Source: Porphyrobacter sp. AAP60 (GTDB taxonomy: Bacteria; Pseudomonadota; Alphaproteobacteria; Sphingomonadales; Sphingomonadaceae). From it: DNA of 64,000 nt. Below the pieces are notes generated by a model. The model searched no databases, was not told the origin of the DNA, and saw nothing but the letters and a program-made list of their open reading frames with translations. Both the position numbers and the translations under genes were made by a program. This document shows positions 9,393 to 18,342 of this stretch, piece after piece; within the stretch, counting starts at the first letter, position 1; every line of letters starts with the position of its first letter. The stretch covers positions 62,001 to 126,000 of the forward strand of contig NZ_LJHV01000008.1 in NCBI RefSeq assembly GCF_001296025.1, given 5' to 3'.

Positions 9393-10556
9393 ATGCCCGT
9401 CATTGATGTGCCGCAGCCAGCCTTCATGGAAGAAGAGGAAATCGCCATCTTCGCCGACGCGGTCGGCAAGTTCTATGCCCAGCACGCCCCGCAAAAGCGG
9501 GTCGAGAAATGGCGCGAGGACGGGATGGTCGAACGCGAATTCTGGCGCGAAGCGGGCGCAGCAGGGCTGCTTGGCGTGTCGGTGCCGACCGAATATGGCG
9601 GCCACGGCGGCGATTTCCGGCACGACATGGTGGTGATCGACCAGCAGGGCAAACACGGGGTCGACGGCTTCGGCGCAAGCCTGCACAACACGATCATCCT
9701 GCCCTATCTGGTGCGTCACGGCACCGAGGAGCAGAAGCAGAAATACCTGCCGCGCCTTGTCGCAGGCGACCTCGTCAGCGCGATCGCGATGAGCGAGCCT
9801 GATGCCGGGTCTGATCTGCAATCGATCAAGACCACCGCGCTGCAAGATGGCAACGGCTACCGCCTCAACGGCTCGAAAACGTGGATTTCCAACGGTCAAC
9901 TGGCGGACTTCATCATCGTCGTCGCCAAGACCGATCCGGCGGAAGGTGCCAAGGGCATTTCGCTGCTGCTGCTCGAAACTGACGGCGCGGAAGGCTTTGC
10001 GCGCGGCAAGAAGCTCGACAAGATCGGGCTGGATGCGCAGGACACCAGCGAGCTGTTCTTCGATAACGTCTTCATTCCGGCGGACAATCTGCTCGGCGGG
10101 GTCGAGGGGCGCGGGTTCTACCAGCTGATGGGCGAACTGCCGCAGGAACGCCTGGTGATCGCGATGAACGCCATTTCGGGGATCGAAAAGGCGCTCGATG
10201 TGACGGTCGAATACGTCAAGAACCGCAAGGCTTTCGGCAAGACGATCTGGGATTTCCAGAACACCCAGTTCGTGCTGGCCGACCTCAAGGCGCGCGGCAC
10301 GGCGGCGCGGGTGTTCGTCAATGATTGCATCGCCAAGCTGCTCGAAAGCAAGCTGGATGTCGCCACCGCCAGCATGGCGAAATACTGGGTCACCGAGCTG
10401 CAATCGGAAGTCGTCGACAAGTGCCTGCAATTCCACGGCGGCGCGGGCTACATCAATGATTACGCCATCGCCCGCATGTACCGCGACACCCGCATTGCGC
10501 GGATTTACGGCGGTTCGAACGAGATCATGAAGATGCTGATCGCGCGTTCTATGTGA
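9393..10556 (+). CDS. Acyl-CoA dehydrogenase
   Basis: This 387-residue FAD enzyme carries out alpha,beta-dehydrogenation of acyl-CoA. Signatures are AIAMSEPDAGSDLQSIKT near residue 130 and the C-terminal FHGGAGYINDYAIARMYRD. The usual C-terminal catalytic Glu (YEGT) is Gly here (YGGSNEIMK). A Glu in PQERLVIA aligns with the helix-G base of isovaleryl- and long-chain-type enzymes, so the base has probably moved rather than been lost. The ATG at 9393 has a strong GGAGAGAG ribosome site. The stop is followed at once by a structured 3' element and a terminator. Confidence 0.93.
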   Translation: MPVIDVPQPAFMEEEEIAIFADAVGKFYAQHAPQKRVEKWREDGMVEREFWREAGAAGLLGVSVPTEYGGHGGDFRHDMVVIDQQGKHGVDGFGASLHNTIILPYLVRHGTEEQKQKYLPRLVAGDLVSAIAMSEPDAGSDLQSIKTTALQDGNGYRLNGSKTWISNGQLADFIIVVAKTDPAEGAKGISLLLLETDGAEGFARGKKLDKIGLDAQDTSELFFDNVFIPADNLLGGVEGRGFYQLMGELPQERLVIAMNAISGIEKALDVTVEYVKNRKAFGKTIWDFQNTQFVLADLKARGTAARVFVNDCIAKLLESKLDVATASMAKYWVTELQSEVVDKCLQFHGGAGYINDYAIARMYRDTRIARIYGGSNEIMKMLIARSM

Positions 10557-10558
10557 TG

Positions 10559-10656
10559 CGTGCCCGCCTCCGCGGGCACGTCCTCGGTGCGTTTCGATCC
10601 TTGCAGGATCGAGCACCTGCGGACGGCCGGTCGGCCTTGCGGTCGCTGGCGCGACC
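10559..10656 (+). repeat. 3'-hairpin element, copy 1 (after acyl-CoA dehydrogenase)
   Basis: It begins two bases after the stop codon. Hairpin I: CGTGCCCGC-CTCC-GCGGGCACG (9 bp, 10559-10580). Then GTCCTCG. Hairpin II: GGTGC/GCACC enclosing CGATCC/GGATCG (10586-10617). Then CTGCGGACG and hairpin III, GGCCG-GT-CGGCC. Then TTGC, and hairpin IV, GGTCGC/GCGACC (10641-10656). The same order with different stem sequences recurs in four other places. A canonical terminator follows 30 bases later. Confidence 0.8.
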
Positions 10657-10685
10657 GTTCCGGAGTGAGGATTGAAATTGGAGAA

Positions 10686-10712
10686 GGCGGCCCCGCAACG
10701 GGCCGCCTTTTT
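10686..10712 (+). terminator. Rho-independent terminator downstream of acyl-CoA dehydrogenase
   Basis: Perfect 8-bp stem GGCGGCCC/GGGCCGCC with loop CGCAAC, followed by TTTTT. It ends the acyl-CoA dehydrogenase transcript about 150 nt after the stop codon, leaving a highly structured 3' untranslated region. Confidence 0.85.
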
Positions 10713-10748
10713 CGTGCCTGCACCACACCTTGCCAAGTGGCGATGGAA

Positions 10749-10846
10749 CGACGCCGCATGCGTCGCAAGCGCGACCGCGCGCCCGCAGGGGCCCGTAGCG
10801 TAGCGGAGGAACAGCCCCGACGACGAAGGCGCGGAGGCGCCTTCGC
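10749..10846 (-). repeat. 3'-hairpin element, copy 2 (after TonB receptor)
   Basis: Read on the minus strand, in the sense of the receptor gene that ends at 10923. Hairpin I: CGAAGGCGC-CTCC-GCGCCTTCG (9 bp, 10824-10845). Then GTCGTCG. Hairpin II is closed by GGGGC/GCCCC. Then CTGCGGGCG, hairpin III GCGCG-GT-CGCGC, CTTGC, and hairpin IV GACGC/GCGTC. It lies just beyond the receptor's terminator and faces copy 1 head to head. Confidence 0.8.
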
Positions 10847-10850
10847 AAAC

Positions 10851-10881
10851 AAGAAAAGGCAGCTCGCCTAAGCGAGCTGCC
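10851..10881 (-). terminator. Rho-independent terminator of the TonB receptor at 10923-13496
   Basis: Perfect 10-bp stem GGCAGCTCGC/GCGAGCTGCC with a 4-base loop. On the minus strand it is followed by TTTTCTT. It lies about 40 bases after the receptor's stop codon. Confidence 0.85.
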
Positions 10882-10922
10882 CCCTCTCCCGCTCCTTTTC
10901 GGAGCTAACTTGCGCTGCGCCC

Positions 10923-13496
10923 TTAGAACTTGGCGCGCAGTGTCACGCCGTACTGGCGCGGCGGCAGGGTGAAGGCCGAACGCGAGTTCGCCGCACCCGA
11001 TCCGCGCAGCGTGGTGTTGAAGGTCACACCGCGCACCACTTCGTCGGTCAGGTTGTTGACCCAGCCTTCGATCGCATAGGCGCCATTGGCAAACTTCAAG
11101 CCCGCACGCAGGTTCACGAAAGCCTTGCCGTCCTGAATGTCGGCGATGATCGGCGGGGCTACGTCAATCGCTTGCTGCAGACCGCCGTTGGCTGCGATTT
11201 CAGCGGCACCCGGCAGGATGATCGCCTGGGTCGAAGTGCGCTGATCGCTCTCCATCCGGACCTGACCGGAGAAGAAGAACTCAGTCGAATCGCTGATCGG
11301 CTTTTCCCACAAGGCACCGATCAGACCCACAAAGTTCGGCGCATTGGTCAGGTCATTACCGCACAGCGACAGCACCTGCACCGACGTTTGCGTGCCTGCG
11401 CAATCATCAGGGTAGCTTGCTTCGAGCAAGGTGGCACCGAGGTTCAGGGTAAGTTCGTCATTGGGCCGGATCAGGCCTTCGACTTCGATCCCCTTGGTTT
11501 CAGCCTTGGGCACGTTGAAGGTGGCGAACGCCGTCCCGGTGAATTCGAGCACCTGGAAGTTGCTGAACTCTTCGTAGAACGCCGCCACGTTCAGCGTCAC
11601 CGCGCCATTCGCGGTGCGCGCCTTTACGCCCACTTCGTAAGCATCGACCTCTTCCGAAAGGAAGGTCGGGTCTGCCCCGCCAACTGCTGCAGTGGTATCA
11701 AGGTTGATACCGCCAGCCTTGTAGCCGTGGGTGAAGCTGGCGTAGCTGTTCACAAACGGGCTGAATTCATAGCCGAGCTTGATCGTGTAGATCAGTTCCT
11801 CGTCATCGAAATCGGACTGGAAGGTGCGCACCAGCGGCAGCACGGCGGCTTGCGGCAGGTCGGCCGGTGCGGTGAAGCCGAAGCAACCCAATGCGACGAA
11901 CGTGGGCGCCAGAGAGGCCGGTACCACTGCGGGCCTGCCGGCCGCCCCAATCGCACCCAGCGTAGCGGGGCATATTTGGTTGTTGACTGCCGGCTGCGTG
12001 AACCCGCCCGACTTTTCTTCCCACGAATAACGGGCGCCCAGTGTCAGCTCGAGACCCTGAGCCAGCTCGAGCGAGTTATGCGTGAAAATCGCGTAGCTCT
12101 TTGCATCCTGCTGGAAGCGGTTGGTGTTGCGCGTTCCGGCCGGATCCACTCCGGTGAAAAGAGTTAGCGGATTGGGCCCAAGCGCACCTGCAGTGGCAGG
12201 AAAAAGCAACGCGCCGACATTCTCGCCGTAGTCCTGACCCAGCGCAAAGCTGATCGACTGATCGAGCCTTTCGTCAGAATAGAACCCGCCGACCATGTAG
12301 TTCAGCTTGCCACCCATACTTTCGCCCTGAAGGCGCAGTTCGGCCGTCCAGGTATCGATCTCGAGGTTCAGGGCATCGACATTGAAGATATCGAGGCCGG
12401 TGAAGTCGGAATCGTAGGCTTCGAAGCTCTCATAATGGCGGTACGAGCCGATGAAGATCAGATCGGCACTGTCGGAAATCGGGAATTCCAGTTCGCCGGT
12501 CACACCGTAGTTGTCGACATCGGCGCGCGGGGCGAAGTTGGCCGACACAACACGGTTGTCCATCGCCCGTTCGAATGCGCCTTGATCATCGCGGCTGGTG
12601 GCGACCGATGGTTGACCATTTCCGCCGTTTGCGCCCAGGCCGACCGCAGCATAGGCGCCGCCAGTTACCAACGGTGACTGAAACAGTTCAATCGCCCCGC
12701 AGCAGCTGGCCTGACTATTGGAATAGTCAGCGATGATGCGTCCGCGTAGGCCGCTTTCGGTGTCCCAGCCCAGCTGGCCGCGCACCAGCCACTGATCGAC
12801 ATCATTGGTTTCGCCAATCTTGGCGCCTGTGCGGTCGACCACATCGAGGAAACCGTCACGCTGGCGATAGGCGCCGGTGAGACGCAGCGCGAGCGTGTCT
12901 TTCACAATCGGTGCGTTGATGGCGCCTTGCACGCTGACTTCATTGAAGTTGCCGTATCCGGCATTCACGAAGCCGCCGAATTCGGTGACATCAGGGCGAA
13001 CATTGGTGACGTTGAGCGCGCCGGCAGAAGTGTTGCGCCCGAACAGCGTGCCCTGCGGGCCGCGCAGCACTTCGACCCGTTCGACATCGACAAATTCACC
13101 AAGCGCAACGCCGGGGCGTGACTGATAGGCGCCATCAATGAAGATACCGACCGCGCTTTCGAAGCCGATGTTGTTCGACGTCGTGCCGACGCCGCGAACG
13201 CGCAGCACCACGGAGCCGGATGCCAGCTGCGCCTGCGAGCTGCTGAAGCTGGGAGCAAGCGCGGTGACTTGCTGGATGTTGACCACACCCTGGTTATCGA
13301 GCTGCTGCGGCGAAATCGCCGTAACCGCCAGCGGAATGTCCTGCACGTCCTGCGCGCGGCGGGTGGCGGTCACGATGATGACATTGTCGCTCCGAACCTC
13401 GGGGCCGTCAGCTGTTTCATCCTGAGCGAATGCGGGGGCAGTCAATGCGCTGCAGGCCATCAGGCCGCAGGCGAAAGTTGCAAACTTGCGCGTCAT
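10923..13496 (-). CDS. TonB-dependent outer-membrane receptor
   Basis: This 857-residue protein has a signal peptide (MTRKFATFACGLMACSALTAPAFAQ), then the TonB-box-like VIIVTATRR. The plug domain follows, with VRGVGTTSNN and VEVLRGPQGTLFGRNTSAGALN near residues 130-160. The C-terminal barrel ends RQYGVTLRAKF, with a terminal Phe. It imports an unidentified ligand; receptors of this subfamily are expanded in sphingomonads and the substrate cannot be named. The ATG at 13496 was chosen because it begins the signal peptide. No cobalamin riboswitch or Fur-like box is apparent upstream. Confidence 0.92.
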   Translation of the reverse strand: MTRKFATFACGLMACSALTAPAFAQDETADGPEVRSDNVIIVTATRRAQDVQDIPLAVTAISPQQLDNQGVVNIQQVTALAPSFSSSQAQLASGSVVLRVRGVGTTSNNIGFESAVGIFIDGAYQSRPGVALGEFVDVERVEVLRGPQGTLFGRNTSAGALNVTNVRPDVTEFGGFVNAGYGNFNEVSVQGAINAPIVKDTLALRLTGAYRQRDGFLDVVDRTGAKIGETNDVDQWLVRGQLGWDTESGLRGRIIADYSNSQASCCGAIELFQSPLVTGGAYAAVGLGANGGNGQPSVATSRDDQGAFERAMDNRVVSANFAPRADVDNYGVTGELEFPISDSADLIFIGSYRHYESFEAYDSDFTGLDIFNVDALNLEIDTWTAELRLQGESMGGKLNYMVGGFYSDERLDQSISFALGQDYGENVGALLFPATAGALGPNPLTLFTGVDPAGTRNTNRFQQDAKSYAIFTHNSLELAQGLELTLGARYSWEEKSGGFTQPAVNNQICPATLGAIGAAGRPAVVPASLAPTFVALGCFGFTAPADLPQAAVLPLVRTFQSDFDDEELIYTIKLGYEFSPFVNSYASFTHGYKAGGINLDTTAAVGGADPTFLSEEVDAYEVGVKARTANGAVTLNVAAFYEEFSNFQVLEFTGTAFATFNVPKAETKGIEVEGLIRPNDELTLNLGATLLEASYPDDCAGTQTSVQVLSLCGNDLTNAPNFVGLIGALWEKPISDSTEFFFSGQVRMESDQRTSTQAIILPGAAEIAANGGLQQAIDVAPPIIADIQDGKAFVNLRAGLKFANGAYAIEGWVNNLTDEVVRGVTFNTTLRGSGAANSRSAFTLPPRQYGVTLRAKF

Positions 13497-13712
13497 ATTT
13501 TCCCTCTCTCCACATGCCAGCCGGTCTTTGCGCCGGGCTTGGCGTTGCGGAGGGAAGCCTATCACCCTTGCGCCGCCTAACAAGGGTAACAGGGAAGTTC
13601 TCGGCGATAGTATCAAAAATGCAACATAGTGTGTTGCGGCGCAGCATGACTTCGCAGGCGCACTCTATTCAGCAACTATATTGCGCGCGCTTCTCTGATT
13701 AGCTGGAATTCA

Positions 13713-15743
13713 TCAGAATCCGTAACGTAAACCCAGCCACACGGTGCGCGGCACGCCGAGATCGATTGACCCACCCTGATTGCGCGTCACGATCTCCGCC
13801 CCGGTCAGGTTCTCTGCGCGCAGCACCAACGACAATTTTTTTATCAGCGGAGCGGACAGGAATGCATCCAGTGTCGTCGCGGGGGCGAGCCGATCCATCT
13901 GCAGATCATCTTCGAACTGGGCCGAGACATGGCGCAGCGTTCCGGCGAGTTGCCAGCCGGGCGCGGGCTGCCAGCCGAGGGTCAGGCTGGTGGCGAATTG
14001 CGGTGTCTGTGCCGGGCGATTGCCATCAAGGCTGAGCGATGCGCCCTCCCCGCGCACCTCGGCGTCGGTCCAGGCCATTGATCCGTGGATGCTGACCGCG
14101 CCGAACCTGGCTGCCAGTTTGGCCTCGATCCCGCGCGCGGTGATTGCCGGCAGATTCTGCCGCTGGCGCAGGTTGGGGGCGATGGTCACATTGGCGATGG
14201 CGTTTTCAACCTCGTTGTCGAACGCCGTGACCGACAGCACCAGCGCATTGACCGGCTGCCAATCGAACCCGATCTCGAACCCTTCAAGCCGCTCGTTCTC
14301 CAGCGCCGCATTGGCCTGGGTTACCACCGGGAAGACCACGAAAGGCCGGTAGAGTTCATTCAGCGTGGGCAGGCGCAGCCCGGTGTAAGCCGCCGCGCGC
14401 AGATCGAGCCTGCGGGTGGCGTTGAGCGATGCGCCTGCACGCCAGCTCAGCGTCCAGTCGCTGCGGTCAGGCGCCACCAGCGTGCTGACCGGCACACCGG
14501 CAGCGGTCACGGCGTCAAAGAACCCCCCGGTGATGCTGGAACGGTCCGCGCGCAGTCCCCCGTTCACCAGCAGCGGGCCGATCTGCCAGTCATCCTCGAC
14601 AAACAGGCCGAGGTTCGCAGTGGCCCCGCCTGCACGGCGGCGTTCGGTAATCAGGCCGGTAAAGGCGCTGATCGCTTCTTCCTGCAATTCTCCTTCCGCG
14701 CGGCGGTAATCGGCGCCGATGCGGATATCGTGGCCTTCCAGCAGCGGCGGCCGCAGTTCGAACTTGCCGCCGATCCCGGTCGACGGTGTGCGGCGCTGAT
14801 CGAGTGCCGGGGTAAAGCGGGTGGAGCTGATCACAATGTTGGAAAAATCGCGCGTTTGCACATAGGCCAGCGCATCGAACGCCCACGCCCCGCGGCCGAC
14901 AAAGCGGATCGAGGCTTCCTCGCCCTCGCTGGTGGAATCCGCGCCTTCAAAGCGCAGCGTGCGCGCATCGCGGAACGCGGCGACGCGGGCCTGCACTTCG
15001 ACATCGTCGGTCAGCGGGGCAACCGCTCGCAGCGCGGCATTCCAGCTATCGAATGCGGCGCGGGCGGTGGCAGGCAGTCGCTGGTCTTCAGGCGTGGTGA
15101 AGAACCCCTGCCCCCGATCCCAGCGCCCGCTGGCGACGGCAAAGCCGCGCCCCAATCGCTGGGTCAGCACGCTTGAAAGCTCGGTTTCGGCCCGGTCATT
15201 GATTGCCGCGCTGCCAAGGAAACCTGCGGTTGCCCCCGGCTCGGCACTTTCCAGCTCGATCGTGCCAGCCAGCGCGCCCGCGCCGAACGGCCCCGAGCCG
15301 CCCCCGCGCGTGACGCGTATTTCGCCCAGCGTTTCGGGCGCGATAGCGGACAGCGGGATATAGCCGAAGAAGGGGTCGGCCAGCGGCACCCCGTCGAGCA
15401 GCACCAGCGCGCGGCTCGTCGCATTGCCGCCCAGCGCGCGGAGCGTTACGCCTTGCGCGCTCGAGTTCGATGAGCGGCTGTCCGAGCGGCGGAACTGCTG
15501 GAAGCCCGCAACCCCGCGCAGCACATCCTCGATCCGGCCAGAGGGGCTGGCGATGATGACCTCGCGATCCAGCGTGGTCGTGGCGTAAATGCCGGTCGAC
15601 AGCGCCGGATCAAGCCCGCGCCCGGTGACGATGATCTCCCTGGCCCCGAACTCATCATCGACGACCTCATCGTCCTGCGCGGCAAGCGGGGCGGCAAAGG
15701 CAATAGCAAGCGAACAGGCGGACAGGCGCAGCAAGTTTCTCAT
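13713..15743 (-). CDS. TonB-dependent receptor, BtuB/FepA-like size
   Basis: This 676-residue outer-membrane receptor has the signal peptide MRNLLRLSACSLAIAFAAPLAAQ. The TonB box region is REIIVTGRG, followed by a plug with VTLRALGGNATSRALVLLDG and IRVTRGGGSGPFGAGALAG. The barrel ends VWLGLRYGF. It is shorter than the neighbouring 857-residue receptor and resembles the cobalamin/siderophore class in length. The substrate is unknown; no B12 riboswitch was seen in the short upstream region. It is separated from the next receptor gene by 216 bases without terminator-like structure. Confidence 0.9.
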   Translation of the reverse strand: MRNLLRLSACSLAIAFAAPLAAQDDEVVDDEFGAREIIVTGRGLDPALSTGIYATTTLDREVIIASPSGRIEDVLRGVAGFQQFRRSDSRSSNSSAQGVTLRALGGNATSRALVLLDGVPLADPFFGYIPLSAIAPETLGEIRVTRGGGSGPFGAGALAGTIELESAEPGATAGFLGSAAINDRAETELSSVLTQRLGRGFAVASGRWDRGQGFFTTPEDQRLPATARAAFDSWNAALRAVAPLTDDVEVQARVAAFRDARTLRFEGADSTSEGEEASIRFVGRGAWAFDALAYVQTRDFSNIVISSTRFTPALDQRRTPSTGIGGKFELRPPLLEGHDIRIGADYRRAEGELQEEAISAFTGLITERRRAGGATANLGLFVEDDWQIGPLLVNGGLRADRSSITGGFFDAVTAAGVPVSTLVAPDRSDWTLSWRAGASLNATRRLDLRAAAYTGLRLPTLNELYRPFVVFPVVTQANAALENERLEGFEIGFDWQPVNALVLSVTAFDNEVENAIANVTIAPNLRQRQNLPAITARGIEAKLAARFGAVSIHGSMAWTDAEVRGEGASLSLDGNRPAQTPQFATSLTLGWQPAPGWQLAGTLRHVSAQFEDDLQMDRLAPATTLDAFLSAPLIKKLSLVLRAENLTGAEIVTRNQGGSIDLGVPRTVWLGLRYGF

Positions 15744-15870
15744 GGGCCAGCGCCTAGCGCCTCGGCCGCAGCGCGTCACCCAAAACTCAGTTGCAGTTTG
15801 CTATTCAAGACTCGCTTTTGCGCGGGCCTTGTGATTACATCTGCCGCAACACGGGAGAGAGAGACCCACC

Positions 15871-17379
15871 ATGCTTGCAACACCCCCAGATTTTGACGTT
15901 TTGATCGTCGGTGCCGGGATTTCCGGAATCGGGATGGCCGCGCATATGCACATGAAAGCGCCGCACCATTCCTACGCCATCGTCGAACGGCGCGACAATC
16001 TCGGCGGGACGTGGGATCTGTTCCGCTATCCCGGCATCCGTTCGGACAGCGACATGCACACGCTCGGCTTCGATTTCGAACCGTGGCGCCACGAAAAGAG
16101 CATCGCCGATGCGCCCGCGATCCTCGATTACCTCGACCGGATCGTGGATGAACGCGGCATCCGCCAGCACATCCGCTTCGGTCACAAAGTGATCAGCGCC
16201 GATTTCCGTCATGATGAGGCGCGCTGGCATGTGGAGATGGAGCTGGCCGATGGTTCGCGCACGCGGCTGACGGCGAACTTCATCTACCTCGGATCAGGCT
16301 ATTACGATTACGACGAGGCGTACGATCCCGGCTTCGATTTCGGCGCGTTCGAGGGACAGGTGCTGCACCCGCAATTCTGGCCTGATGATTGCGATTACGC
16401 CGGCAAGAATATCGTCGTGATCGGTTCGGGTGCGACCGCAGTGACGATTGTGCCAGCGATGACAGACAAGGCCGCGCACGTCACCATGCTCCAGCGCACG
16501 CCGACATGGATGTTCACCCGCCCGGCCAAGGATGCGGTGGCCAATTTCCTGCGCAAGGTGCTGCCGGAAAAACTGGCCTATCGCCTGACGCGGTTCAAGA
16601 ACATCAAGATGCAGGATTTCAGCTTCAAACTGGCGCGTGACAATCCGCAGAAGGTGAAAGACGCGCTCTACAAGAAGATCGAGGAAGCGCTTGGCCCGGA
16701 TTACGACAAGGCGACCTTCACCCCGCCCTACAACCCGTGGGAACAGCGGCTGTGTCTGGTGCCCGACCAAGATCTGTTCACTGCAATGAAGGCGGGCAAG
16801 GCCGATATCGTCACCGGCCAGATCGCTAAATTCGAACAGGGCGGCGTGCGGTTGGCCGATGGGCAGTTTCTGCCTGCCGACATCGTGGTGACAGCGACGG
16901 GGCTGAAACTGGCTGTGGCAGGCAAGATTGCCATCAGCGTCGATGGCGAACCGGTCGCCTTCAACCAGCGGTTCTACTACAAGGGCTGCATGTTCTCGAA
17001 CCTGCCCAACTTGGCGGTGGTGTTCGGATACTTGAACGCCAGCTGGACGTTGCGCGCCGATATCAACTCCGATTACGTCTGCCGCGTGCTCGAACAGATG
17101 CGCAAGACAGGCAGCACCATCGCCACCCCTGTGATGACCCCCGAAGGCGAAGCCGCAATTGTCGAGGACGACGTGTTCGATTTCTCGTCCGGCTATATTC
17201 AGCGCGGCAAGCACATCATGCCGCGCAATTCGGTGGCTTATCCGTGGCGGCTCAATCAGGAATATGTGCTGGATCGCAAGCGGATGAAGGATGACCCGTT
17301 GGCCGATGGGATCCTGACCTTCTCCAAGCCCGGTGCCAATGCGCGTGGAGCCGAGGAGCAATTGGAAGCCGCAGAATAG
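15871..17379 (+). CDS. Flavin-containing monooxygenase (Baeyer-Villiger type)
   Basis: This 502-residue FAD/NADPH monooxygenase has two Rossmann motifs, GAGISG near residues 15-20 (FAD) and GSGATA near 185 (NADPH). The Baeyer-Villiger fingerprint is FEGQVLHPQFWP near 160. The sequence style (GGTWDLFRYPGIRSDSDMHTLGF) is that of the EthA-like branch that oxidises ketones or thioethers. It stands alone, divergent from the receptor at 13713-15743. A large inverted repeat follows its stop codon. The native substrate cannot be inferred. Confidence 0.9.
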   Translation: MLATPPDFDVLIVGAGISGIGMAAHMHMKAPHHSYAIVERRDNLGGTWDLFRYPGIRSDSDMHTLGFDFEPWRHEKSIADAPAILDYLDRIVDERGIRQHIRFGHKVISADFRHDEARWHVEMELADGSRTRLTANFIYLGSGYYDYDEAYDPGFDFGAFEGQVLHPQFWPDDCDYAGKNIVVIGSGATAVTIVPAMTDKAAHVTMLQRTPTWMFTRPAKDAVANFLRKVLPEKLAYRLTRFKNIKMQDFSFKLARDNPQKVKDALYKKIEEALGPDYDKATFTPPYNPWEQRLCLVPDQDLFTAMKAGKADIVTGQIAKFEQGGVRLADGQFLPADIVVTATGLKLAVAGKIAISVDGEPVAFNQRFYYKGCMFSNLPNLAVVFGYLNASWTLRADINSDYVCRVLEQMRKTGSTIATPVMTPEGEAAIVEDDVFDFSSGYIQRGKHIMPRNSVAYPWRLNQEYVLDRKRMKDDPLADGILTFSKPGANARGAEEQLEAAE

Positions 17380-17393
17380 GGCGCCACCAAACG

Positions 17394-17459
17394 CCGTTCA
17401 TGTCGAGCGTAGTCGAGACACCTGCGCGGTGGCCTCTCGACTACGCTCGAGGCGAACGG
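17394..17459. repeat. Long inverted repeat (16+6 bp arms) after the monooxygenase
   Basis: Arms TCGAGCGTAGTCGAGA (17403-17418) and TCTCGACTACGCTCGA (17435-17450) are perfectly complementary. Outer CCGTTC/GAACGG pairs extend the stem. It lies 14 bases after a stop codon. The arm sequence has the look of a dispersed extragenic palindrome and may act as a transcript end or stability element. Confidence 0.75.
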
Positions 17460-17512
17460 TTTGGGTGACGAAAGACTTTTGCTGACTGCCATTCTCCCCT
17501 AACCCTCACCCC

Positions 17513-18274
17513 ATGACCTCTCCCGAAAAAATCTGGACTGCCGGCCTCATCGTCATCGGTGACGAGATCCTGTCCGGCCGCACCCATGACAAGAACATCG
17601 CGCAGGTGGCCAGCTGGCTGCAGGTGCAGGGCATCCGCCTTGCTGAAGTGCGCGTGGTTCCCGATGTCGAAAGCCGTATCGTCGCAGCAGTGAACGATTT
17701 GAGCGCTGCCTATGATTACCTGTTCACCACGGGCGGGATTGGCCCCACCCATGATGACATCACGGTGGACGCAGTGGCTGCCGCGCTCGGCGTGCCGGTG
17801 GTGATCCATCCCGAAGCCCGCGCATTGCTGGAACGCTATTACGAAACCCGCGGCGGGCTGAACGAAGGTCGGTTGCGCATGGCCCGCGTGCCCGAAGGGT
17901 CGCAGCTCATCCCCAATCGCATGTCGGGTGCGCCCGGCATCCGCCGCGGCAACCTGTTCCTGATGGCGGGCGTGCCGCACATCACGGCCGGAATGCTCGA
18001 TGCGCTCACTGGCCAGTTGGAAGGCGGCGCGCCGCTCTTGTCTGAAACCATTGGCTGCTGGGTTGCCGAAAGCGAAGTTGCCGCATTGCTGCGCCAGACC
18101 GAAGCCGCGCATGAAGCCTGCCAGATCGGTTCCTATCCGTTTTTCCGTGAAGGCCGGGTTGGCGCCAATTTCGTGATCCGGTCGACCAGCGCGGATGCTC
18201 TTACAGCCTGCGCTGAAAGCCTGTGCAAAGGCCTCGCCACTCAGGGTCACGCCTTTACCCCCGGCGGTATCTGA
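17513..18274 (+). CDS. CinA/MoaB-like molybdopterin-binding domain protein
   Basis: This 253-residue protein contains the MoCF-biosynthesis fold: the N-terminal GDEILSGRTHDKN segment and the signature TTGGIGPTHDDIT near residues 71-83. It is the N-terminal domain type of CinA (competence/damage-inducible protein A) without the C-terminal deamidase domain. Stand-alone forms are linked to nucleotide clean-up such as ADP-ribose or FAD pyrophosphatase activity, but this member's activity is uncertain. It is followed 68 bases later by a polysaccharide deacetylase gene. Confidence 0.87.
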   Translation: MTSPEKIWTAGLIVIGDEILSGRTHDKNIAQVASWLQVQGIRLAEVRVVPDVESRIVAAVNDLSAAYDYLFTTGGIGPTHDDITVDAVAAALGVPVVIHPEARALLERYYETRGGLNEGRLRMARVPEGSQLIPNRMSGAPGIRRGNLFLMAGVPHITAGMLDALTGQLEGGAPLLSETIGCWVAESEVAALLRQTEAAHEACQIGSYPFFREGRVGANFVIRSTSADALTACAESLCKGLATQGHAFTPGGI

Positions 18275-18342
18275 CCGCACTCCGGTGAGGCGAAGGTAAC
18301 ATCATCACCTCGCTTTAACCCTTTCCGGTTATGGCCATAATC

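Noticed and set aside
9378..10736. 452-codon minus-strand open frame
   Set aside because: Antisense shadow of the acyl-CoA dehydrogenase.
15744..15870. Cobalamin riboswitch upstream of the BtuB-sized receptor
   Set aside because: The divergent gap is only 127 bases and contains no B12-box-like sequence.
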